Positions 1 through 7,368 of a stretch of 23,800 nucleotides of DNA are shown in pieces. The stretch spans positions 385,403-409,202 of the forward strand of contig MNCI01020249.1 of assembly GCA_015680685.1 (NCBI GenBank). Direction: 5' to 3'. Every line of letters begins with the position of its first letter. The stretch's first letter is position 1. Below the pieces are notes generated by a model. The model was not told where the DNA came from. It worked only from the letters and a program-made list of their open reading frames with translations, and did no database searches. Both the position numbers and the translations under genes were made by a program. This stretch comes from Gnetum montanum. Its lineage: Eukaryota; Streptophyta; Gnetopsida; Gnetales; Gnetaceae.

Positions 1-49
1 TTGGCTAAGAACAAGTTTACGCTCTATCACGCACAGCAGCGTGATGAGC
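1..49 (+). repeat. LTR fragment of the C/E family, plus orientation
   Basis: These 49 bases match 23155-23203 of the E LTR with one visible difference (AAGAAC against AAGGAC). They include most of one hairpin unit, TTACGCTC through GATGAGC, and stop at an N where GTAA would complete it. The orientation is opposite to the adjacent element C, so this is not C's own 3' LTR. It is either another element abutting C or a sequence wrongly joined at the N. Confidence 0.7.
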
Positions 50-183
50 NACCTTTTGGGGGTTGACCCGGAGTTAAGGGACACGGGTGACAGTGGCAAC
101 GGGAGCCACGCATAGTTTTGCTTACGATGAAACAAAGATGCTATAAAATTAACCATATATATTTTTTTGTCATTTTGTCGTTT

Positions 184-352
184 TGCCTTAGTTTAAAGCC
201 ATTGCGGGCCGCTGCGTAAATTGACTAGTTTAAAGCCATTGCGGGCCATTGCGTAAATACGTAAATGATGTAAGTATGCGTAANAGTTTAAGGCCGTTGC
301 GGGCCAATGCGTAATTTAACTAGTTTAAGGCCGTTGCGGGCCAATGCGTAAA
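184..352 (-). repeat. Spacer-motif cluster in element C, four copies
   Basis: Four copies of GGCCCGCAAYGGCC followed by TTAAACTAGT (read on the minus strand) sit at about 190-225, 226-260, 287-320 and 321-352, separated by TTACGCA-type linkers. Related motifs occur in the A, B and D spacers and after the A pol. An N at 284 lies inside the cluster. Confidence 0.75.
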
Positions 353-415
353 CTGTTTTGATTTGGTAAAGAGGTAAACTGCGTAAAGGAACATGCGTAA
401 AATGAGATAAGAAAC

Positions 416-506
416 AGTGCAAGACGAAGCATGAAAGACAAAAGTCAAAGAACGAAGCNCAATAGTGCAAGACGAAGCATGAAAGACAAAAGTCAAAGAA
501 CGAAGC
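416..506. repeat. 43-bp exact direct duplication flanking an N
   Basis: Positions 416-458 and 464-506 are identical over 43 bases, offset by 48, with an N at 459 between them. This may be a true short tandem repeat, but an exact duplicate on both sides of an ambiguous base is also what an unresolved contig overlap looks like. Confidence 0.8.
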
Positions 507-661
507 GTAAAAGCGCATAGACGTAAAGCACGCGGACATAAAGAAAACAAGGATAAAGCACACAGGCGCAAGTAAAGCAAACGTAAAACACACAAGCACA
601 AGAAAAACAAGCATTCGGCAAAACACGCTAACATGTATGTACGCACGCTGTAAGGCTTCGT

Positions 662-3600
662 TCAGCCCTCCGTGCGCAGCTGCTTCTTAGCGGCTTTAAT
701 GTTCACTGCTGCATATGGGCAAGGAGGTTTGCAGTCTGACTCCTCTACGCTGTCATTTGGAAATGGCAGGTCAGCCCAGGCTAAGCCGTCAGTGGTGTCA
801 TTGTTTTGTTCAGGGGCTTGGGGAGAAGGCTGGTCATCAGCCGTTTCAATTTCCGAACCCCGTTCTTCCGCAATGTTACTGACAGTCCTAGGAGTGACCT
901 CGTCGCCGCGTATGATAACCTCCCCCCCGGCATAGGGCAGGTGTATCTCCTGGTGGATGGGCGACGAGACCGCTCTCAGCTGGGCTAACCACGACCTCCC
1001 CAAGATCAGGTTGAAGCCTGGCATCTCCTCAACGACTAGAAATGTGGCTTCTGTGGGGAACTGATTCCCCGCCACAAACTCAATACGCACCGTTCCTTTG
1101 ACCTGAACCCTTGCTCCATTGAAGGATTTTACGCAGGCCGTTGTCGTGGGAGTGATCTGGTCGACCAGACCCAACCTATCCACAATGGAATAGGGAACGA
1201 CATTGGCAGCTGCGCCATCATCCACATGCACCCTCCGGATGCGGTACTGGCCGACCCGAATGGTGATGAACATTGGTTCTGTCGTCACTTGACCCTTCTC
1301 CGGATCATCTTTAACAGACTCGTCCAGAAAGGTCACCGAAGCGGGCTTGGGTTGTTCAGCGTCAGAAGGAAACATAATAGCGTGTATTGCTTCCTCTTCT
1401 GCTGGCAGGCTGGCGTCCACTGATATGGACGTCAGCATGCGTACCATAGCCTCACGATGCTTTGGAGAAGTCATGAGCAGATCGTACAAGCTCAGCGTTG
1501 TATTCTTTTGCTTGAGAGCTTGCTTGACCTGCGTGAATGCGTTGAGGAGGTCCTTTTCCCGGCAGGGTGATTTTTCCCCCTTATCCTCCTCCATCCGCCC
1601 CAAGAGACGGATCTCCCGAGGTGGAGTGGTGTCAGGAGAAGGGTCGGTTTCACTCCTACCCAGAGAAGGGCGCTGCGTTTCTGTACCTTTACCATGCTTC
1701 TGGGGCATAGCCATGGGTACAGAGGCCAGGGGCCTAGGCTTCGGGAAGCCAAGGGTAGGGTTACGTTCAGTGCTCTCCTTCTTCTGCTTAGGAGGCGATG
1801 CTTGTTGGTGCTGTTTTGAGGTCTGCCCTTGTGTGAGAGGGGCAGCCTGTGGTCGGGGCGCCCTAATGATGAAGGACGCCCTTGGCGTGGGCGCAGACGA
1901 AGCTGCGGCTTGAGAGGGAGCGCATGACTGAGACCGTGCTTGAGCAGGCGCTCGTATGATGAACGGCGGCCGAGAGACCCCACCTGTTGCCGAAGAAGTG
2001 GTGGCCCCCCCTTGTGGGCTGGCGGGCACACGCAAAACAAACGGTTGCTTTGGTGGCCCTTTACGCTCCCCGTCCGTACTCACCACAGTGATTGTATAAG
2101 GATCGTACGTTGCGTTTAACGGATCCTTATAGACATGTAATGTCTGGTTTTCTGGGCGGGTTGGGTTACTGCTGTCTAACTTCAGATGACCTTCGTCGAT
2201 CATGCGTTGAATATCGTCTTTCAACGCCCAGCAGTAATCCGTGTCGTGACCACACATCTGATGGTAGTCACAAAAGCGATCCAGCCGAAAAGATCTCGGA
2301 ACTGCCGGCTCGTTAGGCAAGGCTAAGGAAGGATCCCTCGACAATTTACAGTGCCGTCTGTGACGCTTCAGGGCTTCCTCGGACACCTTCTTGGGTTGAA
2401 TGTGTCCTGCTGCCAACAGCTGTTTAAGAAGTTCAGAGTGTTTCACCGGAAGAGCCGCGTATTTTGAACGGTCTTTGCGCCCAAAATTCGGCTTTGGCTG
2501 GAGGGGCTGTTCAGGGGCAGCCGTGGGCTGGCTAGTGGTAGCACTGGTTGTGGGATCAGGCGGTGCTGTCGCTGGGGCCTTCTTGCTCTTGTTTTTGGCG
2601 TTCTCGGTCAACGCCGCTACAGTGGTTGTAGGTGGCTTACCTTTGTCCTTGGCCTTGCTATGCATATTTCTGTAAGCAATGTACGCTGGGTCTCTGCTAG
2701 CTTCCGCAGCATCGTGGATGCTCCGAACCTGGGCAAAGGCCGGGCGTATGTCTCCAGGGGAAAAGTAATACAGCTTAGACATAATAAAGTCATTGACCGC
2801 TCCCTTGAATATGGCCAACATGTGGGAATTCGCGATCGGGTCACGAATCTCATTCAAGGTGGCATTCCAACGCTGTATGAACTTTTGGACTGGCTCGAGC
2901 GGGTCCTGTTTCACTCCCATAAGCTGCTCCAATGTGACTTCAGGCTTCACGTTGTATCGGAATCGGGTCACAAATTGGGTCAGTAGCTCTTCCAAAGTTG
3001 AAATGGAAGAGCGTGGGAGAGCTCGATACCAGTCTAAAGCCTTCCCTGTTAAGGACATCGCAAAGACTCTGACGAGAGTGTGTGGCCATGATTGCAATAA
3101 CAAGGATTCGGACCTAAAGGTAGCCAAATGTGTGTTGGGATCCCCCTCCCCATCATACCTGGTAAAATGGGGGAGGGACATCCCCGGAGGTAACGACAAC
3201 ACGGTGTCCGCCGGGTTATTCGAATCATCTTGATAGAAATCCGTGATCTGAATGGTGTCAGATCCGGCGGTCTTGAGGCGTCGAACCTCCTCAGTAAGTG
3301 TCTGGATAAGCTGGAATGCTTGATCCAGACCTGGCAACGGCTGCGGCTGCGCAGCAGGCGACTGCGCGGCAGGTTGTTGTGCAGCAGGCGGAGGGACTGG
3401 ATGGATAGCCCTTGGCCACTGAGTTGCCGGAGGCGGTTGGGCAATAGCTGGTGGGGCAGGGATCCCCACAGTTTGAGGGGCCTGCAAAAACCACCACCCG
3501 CCGACTTGTGATCTGGGGTTGGCCGTAGCCTGCTGCTGAGCGTAATGGTAAGTGTAATGAGGAAACACCCGTGAAAATTGCGCCGCTAGTGCTGGCGGGG

Positions 3601-3733
3601 GTTGTACAGTGTACGCTGGCTGGGTTTGCTGGCCTATCACTGGGTTGACCCAATGACTCGCCGCCGGGTTCTGACCAAGAGTTTGCGGCGGCACGGTCGC
3701 AACATGCTGTTGAGTTGGCGGAGGCAGGAACAT
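662..3733 (-). CDS. gag-protease polyprotein of element C (main open part)
   Basis: This is an open frame of 1023 residues encoding the structural Gag and aspartic protease of a Ty3/gypsy element. In order it shows a Pro/Gln/Ala-rich N-terminus (1-135), a short possible coiled coil ending EEVRRLK (about 138-158), the retrotransposon gag core from LPHFTRYDGEGDP (about 188-340, with ALDWYRALP and EPVQKFIQRW), a Lys-rich basic stretch, and a zinc knuckle of form CxYHxxCGHxTxYC (about 487-500). A Pro-rich linker and a helical LNAFTQVKQAL block follow. The protease has VHVDDGAAANVV (active Asp about 837) and FNLILGRSWLAQL (about 911). The first Met here is probably not the true start: the frame stays open upstream to a TAG at 3857-3859 and then continues to 4489. 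Pol of this copy is outside the window. The domain calls are firm; activity is unknown. Confidence 0.9.
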   Translation of the reverse strand: MFLPPPTQQHVATVPPQTLGQNPAASHWVNPVIGQQTQPAYTVQPPPALAAQFSRVFPHYTYHYAQQQATANPRSQVGGWWFLQAPQTVGIPAPPAIAQPPPATQWPRAIHPVPPPAAQQPAAQSPAAQPQPLPGLDQAFQLIQTLTEEVRRLKTAGSDTIQITDFYQDDSNNPADTVLSLPPGMSLPHFTRYDGEGDPNTHLATFRSESLLLQSWPHTLVRVFAMSLTGKALDWYRALPRSSISTLEELLTQFVTRFRYNVKPEVTLEQLMGVKQDPLEPVQKFIQRWNATLNEIRDPIANSHMLAIFKGAVNDFIMSKLYYFSPGDIRPAFAQVRSIHDAAEASRDPAYIAYRNMHSKAKDKGKPPTTTVAALTENAKNKSKKAPATAPPDPTTSATTSQPTAAPEQPLQPKPNFGRKDRSKYAALPVKHSELLKQLLAAGHIQPKKVSEEALKRHRRHCKLSRDPSLALPNEPAVPRSFRLDRFCDYHQMCGHDTDYCWALKDDIQRMIDEGHLKLDSSNPTRPENQTLHVYKDPLNATYDPYTITVVSTDGERKGPPKQPFVLRVPASPQGGATTSSATGGVSRPPFIIRAPAQARSQSCAPSQAAASSAPTPRASFIIRAPRPQAAPLTQGQTSKQHQQASPPKQKKESTERNPTLGFPKPRPLASVPMAMPQKHGKGTETQRPSLGRSETDPSPDTTPPREIRLLGRMEEDKGEKSPCREKDLLNAFTQVKQALKQKNTTLSLYDLLMTSPKHREAMVRMLTSISVDASLPAEEEAIHAIMFPSDAEQPKPASVTFLDESVKDDPEKGQVTTEPMFITIRVGQYRIRRVHVDDGAAANVVPYSIVDRLGLVDQITPTTTACVKSFNGARVQVKGTVRIEFVAGNQFPTEATFLVVEEMPGFNLILGRSWLAQLRAVSSPIHQEIHLPYAGGEVIIRGDEVTPRTVSNIAEERGSEIETADDQPSPQAPEQNNDTTDGLAWADLPFPNDSVEESDCKPPCPYAAVNIKAAKKQLRTEG

Positions 3734-3856
3734 CTCGGGACACCTCGAAGGTGTAACATGAGTCTGTATGTAGGGAATAAAATGGGGAATGGTGGCCGTC
3801 GGTCCGGCCGCCGGAATGTTGACTGTCTGTTGTAACGGAAATGTTCCCGCGTTATA

Positions 3857-4489
3857 CTACATCTCCACCCCAGAGGGCTGCGCGTTTACCTGGTGCGATC
3901 CAGACGGCTGCGCGTCGGCCTGAGGGAGGACAGGTATGTGCATCTGCATGGTCACGGCTGAGTCCATAGAAGCCGTCTCTCCATTAAAAGGGAACAGCGG
4001 ATTTGCGTACGTCTGAGGAGACAGGGTATGGAACGAATGCTCGGACATGGCCGCGAATTCGTCTTCTGCCTCTGCTGCCTCCTCACGCTCGGGCTCTACA
4101 GGAGGCTGCGGGGCCCGACCTCTGGCCATGATCAGCTGAGAAATCAGCTCGTTTTGGTGCTCAGTCAAGGGGATTATATCATAAGCGGTGGGCTTGAAAT
4201 CATAACCTCCTCGGTGGAGCACCTCGAAATTGCGCTTTGCCTCAAGCTCGGCTCGGCTGAGAGCCAACCTCGCCTGAATCTTGACGCAGATAAAGTTGTA
4301 GTCCTCAGGGGTTATGACCGTGAATATGGGATCTTTCCCCTGAAGCCTCAATGAACGGCGCAGGGGTCCCTGAGGACCGGTTGTACCTGTAGCTGGCCCC
4401 GTGGCCGCCGTCGGGTTGACGGGCGCAACGCCCGGGTCTACGGTGGCCATGGCGGTTGTGGCTGTCTTGTTAACGTAGTATGAATCCAT
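3857..4489 (-). CDS. N-terminal part of element C Gag, cut off by an in-frame TAG
   Basis: This frame of 210 residues starts at the first ATG after the PBS and leader and is in the same phase as the downstream gag-pro; only the TAG at 3857-3859 separates them. Residues about 60-130 (SLRLQGKDP, EDYNFICVKIQ, NEFEVLH-like and LISQLI segments) align by eye with the N-terminus of element B Gag (CRSLRIQ, KHYNFLYAKVQ, LLNQLI), so this is an extra N-terminal Gag domain shared by both subfamilies. I do not recognise it as a named domain. At the position of the TAG, element B has TTG in a matching context (ATG TTG TTT against ATG TAG TAT), which points to a nonsense mutation in C rather than a fixed signal. 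The starting Met is well placed but unproven. Confidence 0.7.
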   Translation of the reverse strand: MDSYYVNKTATTAMATVDPGVAPVNPTAATGPATGTTGPQGPLRRSLRLQGKDPIFTVITPEDYNFICVKIQARLALSRAELEAKRNFEVLHRGGYDFKPTAYDIIPLTEHQNELISQLIMARGRAPQPPVEPEREEAAEAEDEFAAMSEHSFHTLSPQTYANPLFPFNGETASMDSAVTMQMHIPVLPQADAQPSGSHQVNAQPSGVEM

Positions 4490-4709
4490 GGATCAACGAT
4501 GAAAAGTGGCGAAAATCAGATTTGACGGAGCGAAAAGTTGACAAACAGCACAAAAGGCTTTCTACCCTGCCGGATTTCAAAGAAATCGTCTTTGTGACCG
4601 ATCGGATACCACAAGATGACCTTAGACTTCCTTAGAGGTATTACGTCTACTGCCTAGGGTATAGATCGCTAACAGGGATACCCGAAATATTCGGATCGGA
4701 GCCTGAAGG
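4490..4709 (-). other. Element C 5' leader between PBS and gag
   Basis: About 220 bases of untranslated leader lie between the PBS and the first gag ATG. No tandem repeats are seen here, in contrast to the ~630-base leader of element B. A packaging signal would be expected in this region but cannot be recognised. Confidence 0.5.
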
Positions 4710-4726
4710 CCCTCCTTCTAGCGCCA
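4710..4726 (-). other. Primer-binding site of element C
   Basis: Minus-strand TGGCGCTAGAAGGAGGG begins six bases inside the LTR end. It starts with TGG, the complement of a tRNA CCA tail, and differs by one base (TGGCACTAG...) from the equivalent site in element B. The priming tRNA cannot be named from the sequence alone. Confidence 0.8.
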
Positions 4727-5161
4727 GAAAACTGTAACGACGGAAAACGTCGGCAGCTGGAAATAACGACCGAGATTCCGCGTACACAGTTTTTACCACT
4801 GATCCGTGTGAGGGCTAAGCTGAAAAACGAATCCGCGGTGCCCTGAACGGTCTTGTCGATCAGACAGGGACTTACGGGTCAGTAAAACAATGATAATTGT
4901 AGATCGACCGCAAAACGGTGGGATAACGATGTGTGTGGACCACCGCGAAGATGACGCCGAAATACCGAGAAGATGCAAATCGGGAGCAGAAAATCGTGCA
5001 ATTTACGAAGATCAAAGATCTATGTTCCAATGCCAAATGGAATATATGATTGGATGTATACAATGTTACAATGGGAGGAAATTCCCAACAAACTGAGTAC
5101 AAAGATGAGCACAAAACAGCAAGNAAAAAAAAGTCTGTCCCTGTATATTTGTCAGTCGGAG

Positions 5162-5170
5162 TATTTATAG
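5162..5170 (-). promoter_or_regulatory. TATA box of element C LTR
   Basis: Minus-strand CTATAAATA is followed by CTCCGACTGAC. The aligned block in E reads TTACAAATACCCCGGTTGAC, and A and B have CTATAAATACCC at the corresponding place. The position inside the LTR and conservation across subfamilies support a core promoter driving minus-strand gag-pro transcription. Confidence 0.7.
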
Positions 5171-5240
5171 ACCACGACACGCGCAACCCTGATGATGTGG
5201 GCCCGAATGTCGCGGATCCTGTTGGCGCGATTCTTTTAAG

Positions 5241-5298
5241 TCGAACTGCGACTATGCACAGCACGCTCATCGAACTGCGACTACGCACAACACGCTCG
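5241..5298 (-). repeat. 29-bp tandem duplication upstream of the C LTR TATA box
   Basis: Two 29-bp copies begin TCGAACTGCGACTA on the plus strand at 5241 and 5270, with a few differences between them. Element E has a single copy at the equivalent place (about 23592-23625). The duplicate lies roughly 70 bp upstream of the TATA box, where enhancer repeats are common. Confidence 0.75.
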
Positions 5299-5418
5299 TC
5301 TGCATGCTGTGCGTGTAAAGAGCGGGCCCATGGGCGTGTGTCGGCTGTGTTTGCGCTCATTCGCTTTATGTTGCGTGTATGAACGTACTGACGTCAAAAT
5401 GATAAGTTCAAGATTGTT

Positions 5419-5549
5419 TTACGCTCACCACGCAGCTGTGCGTGGCAAAGTGTAAATGTAACGTACGCTCACTACGCAGCCGTGCGTGGTGAAGCGTAAA
5501 CCAAGTTTTAACTTACTCTTACCACACAGCGGCGTGTGGTGGAGCGTAA
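5419..5549. repeat. Three hairpin units in the C LTR
   Basis: Imperfect inverted repeats lie at 5419-5455, 5464-5498 and 5513-5549. Each has outer arms of TTACGCTC/GAGCGTAA type and inner arms of CCACGC/GCGTGG type around a short loop. The arms differ between units, yet changes on one side are often matched on the other, as in CCACAC/GTGTGG at 5513-5549. Confidence 0.75.
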
Positions 5550-5684
5550 GGAGCGTGCAACTTTGAATCATGACCCACGCACTGGTACGCACCGCTGCGT
5601 AACGAGCGTAAAGGCCACTTATGTTTATGCGTCGCAAGAAAAAGTGCCAAGTCGTCGTACCTTTCTGGATTTTGCCTTCAACTG

Positions 5685-5921
5685 CTTTGGAGCTTATTAC
5701 GCTCATCATGCTGCTGTGCGTGATAGAGCGTAAACTTGTCCTTAGCCAAATTCACCTTTGGCTGTCTCGGAGCTTATTACGCTCATCATGCTGCCGTGCG
5801 TGATAGAGCGTAAACTAGTCCTTAACCAAATTCGTCATTAGCTGTTTTGGAGCCTGTTACGCTCATCACGCTGCCGTGCGTGATAGAGCGTAAACTCGTC
5901 CTTAGCCAAATTCGAGGCGCG
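5685..5921. repeat. 80-bp tandem repeat, three copies, each with a hairpin
   Basis: Three copies with an exact 80-bp period carry the inverted repeat at 5697-5733, 5777-5813 and 5857-5893. Each hairpin has outer arms TTACGCTC/GAGCGTAA and inner arms ATCAYGC/GCGTGAT, followed by CTNGTCCTTARCCAAATTC. The same unit, reverse-complemented, appears in E with a ~75-bp period and at 1-49. Confidence 0.88.
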
Positions 5922-5981
5922 TTCTTTGCTTAAATTACGAATCTTCGCCTGAGGCCGACCCGTAATTTTCACGGTGTTTCA

Positions 5982-6312
5982 ATGGCAGTGGCAGTTTCAG
6001 CAGCCTTGCATGCAACCACGATGTAACGTTTATGCATTTTCCATGATTGAAATGGTAACATCGGTGATGCAAAGGCTAAAATGATGCAACCACAGAAAAT
6101 AGAGGTAGCGAAGAATGGATGCAAAACAAATAGTATGCAAAACAAGAGCAAAGAACAATAGAAAGTGCAAAACAAAGAAGCGAAGGAGACGTAGTAACTT
6201 ACTGGGTCAATGACGTGCTCTTTCGTGCCATAATACATGCTTGTGGTGCATGCTCCAGGGTCTTCTTTACCTTCTGAACCCTTGCAAGTGCCAAATGAGT
6301 CTTAGGAGACAT
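5982..6312 (-). pseudogene. Antisense captured gene relic in A: first exon and intron, truncated
   Basis: On the minus strand an ATG at 6312 opens a frame of 36 codons (MSPKTHLALARV...) that runs into a good splice donor, CCA|GTAAGT, at 6202. About 160 bases of T-rich, intron-like DNA follow. The same exon start, MAPKKEHTHLVLAKV, and the same flanks occur in element D at 21633-21515. At the downstream exon D keeps GGCAG before ATGCACAATCG, while A has GGAAA before ATGCATAAACG, so the likely acceptor is lost in A. Element C then cuts the gene at 5981. The protein of this exon is not recognised. Conservation of position and reading direction in two separate copies is the main argument for a real gene. 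A chance open frame inherited by both copies is the alternative. Confidence 0.45.
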
Positions 6313-6448
6313 TTTCCTGCTTGCAAATTTACACCTTTCGCTGTAAAAATTCACTTTACTAGCTAACTAACGCAATTGCTTCGTGCTCTGAAATCACCTT
6401 GTGCTTCGATGAGGGCTCTACACTCTTACAGTGAAGATGGCAAAATTA

Positions 6449-6471
6449 CTAGGGTTTAATCCTTATTTATG
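6449..6471 (-). promoter_or_regulatory. Putative antisense promoter in A: TATA-like box plus telo-box
   Basis: Minus-strand CATAAATA (6464-6471) is followed closely by AAACCCTAG (6449-6457), a match to the plant telo-box found in promoters of growth-related genes. It lies ~140 bases upstream of the antisense ATG at 6312. Element D has the same arrangement at 21771-21792, with AAACCTTGG in place of the telo-box. A start site cannot be shown from sequence. Confidence 0.4.
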
Positions 6472-6472
6472 G

Positions 6473-7368
6473 CTGTAAGGATGAGATGGGAAAACTTGCC
6501 TCTCTCTCTCTCCGATTAATGCAGAGCGCATTGTGTAGCGTAGCATGCTCGCCACGACATTGTAGCACTATTAGCATTAAAGCATTGACATGCTTCAAGC
6601 CAGCTACTTGCCTTCCCGAAAATAAAAAATATATTTGTTTTCGATTAAGGGTCTGAAAAGACTTTAAACTAGCAATCCTAGCAATCGCAATACGACCAGT
6701 CCAAAAAGAGCTTAAACTAGCAATCCTAGCATAGTTGCACATCCAATAGTCTAAAAAGACCCTAAACAAGCAGTTTTGACCTGTTACATTTGCGGTATGC
6801 AATGACATTAAACTAACAACACCACATTCTTACGTGGGCATTTTTCATATCTTCTTCCACATTGGCGATGTCACAATTTGTAGCAGTTTCGTGTTTTCAT
6901 GTCTGTAGTTCATATTTGCACATTAATGATTTGGTACATCTCATACTCGAAGTTTCTCGTTTCGCATACTATTATTTTGCATGTTAAGATTTTGCATGTC
7001 ACAATTTAGCAGTCCAAAATGACATTAAACTAGCATTTTGGCATTCGGATATCAACAGTTTTGCATCTTCACACTTTACTTCAGCAATCTTACACCTTTA
7101 GCAGTTCTACACTCTTATGCCTTAGCGGTCCACCATGACCCTAAACTGGCAAACTTGTAATCTTTACATCATCACGCTTCGCAAGATGCATCTCATCTCT
7201 ATTTTGCAAACTTTCATTACACATAATCTCTGCCAACAAACGTCTCTTAACTAGGCTTTCATTTTATGTTGGTAGGTCAAGCAAGAGATGGAAACCCATC
7301 ATGACCTTTCCATGCCTTTAACGTTAGCAGGGCCATAAGGCAAGCTCGCAAGATAGTTGAACCTCGAC
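6473..7368 (+). other. Element A spacer before pol, low-complexity with motif copies
   Basis: No gene is supported here. Copies of the spacer motif, ending in TTAAACTAGC or a close variant, occur at about 6650-6680, 6700-6725, 6755-6775, 6790-6815, 7010-7035 and 7120-7150. Between them are T-rich stretches with repeated TTTTGCAT words. The whole block aligns with D at about 21790-22650. Just before pol both copies read GTTGGTAGGTC and then GCRAGATAGTTGAAC, possible splice-acceptor contexts, with an in-frame TAG conserved in both. Confidence 0.6.

Larger units (their letters stand above)
51..661 (-). other. Element C post-gag spacer, non-coding and repeat-rich
   Basis: This stretch follows the gag-pro stop on the minus strand. 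I see no convincing gene. It holds copies of the spacer motif (184-352), a T-rich stretch (150-190), a 43-bp duplication around an N (416-506) and A/C-rich low-complexity DNA with repeated CGTAAA-type words (500-640). Ns at 284 and 459 mark assembly uncertainty. Short open frames here come from simple composition and give no recognisable protein. Confidence 0.6.
4733..5981 (-). mobile_element. 5' LTR of element C (Ty3/gypsy, Tat-like)
   Basis: On the minus strand this 1249-bp LTR begins TGAAACACCGTG at 5981 and ends CGTTACA at 4733, next to the PBS. Its first ~180 bases, and the block around the TATA box, match the E LTR at 23010-23800. It contains three 80-bp tandem units (5685-5921) and three more hairpin units (5419-5549), a 29-bp tandem duplication (5241-5298), a TATA box (5162-5170) and, near its 3' end, the AAGTCC...CTGATCGAC block shared with the A and B LTRs. 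The outer edge at 5981/5982 interrupts element A. An N at 5124 lies in an A-run. Confidence 0.88.

Noticed and set aside
288-646. Two minus-strand frames of ~110 codons rich in Phe, Cys and Leu
   Set aside because: They come from simple A/C-rich DNA, include an N, and overlap the 43-bp duplication in two phases.
672-3835. Several plus-strand open frames of 60-190 codons opposite gag-pro
   Set aside because: They are antisense shadows of a GC-rich coding region, with low-complexity Ser/Arg/Gly sequences and no recognisable domains.
3857-3859. TAG as a programmed readthrough signal
   Set aside because: The related element B has TTG at this codon, so a point mutation is simpler. It is kept as a finding only because C-family copies were not available.
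5685-5921. Regular 80-bp repeats resembling a CRISPR array
   Set aside because: There are three copies only, no distinct spacers, and they sit inside a plant LTR with an internal palindrome in each unit.
4733-5981. Inverted pair C LTR and E LTR as ends of one element
   Set aside because: They point in opposite directions and their flanks are different parts of A and D, so they belong to separate insertions.
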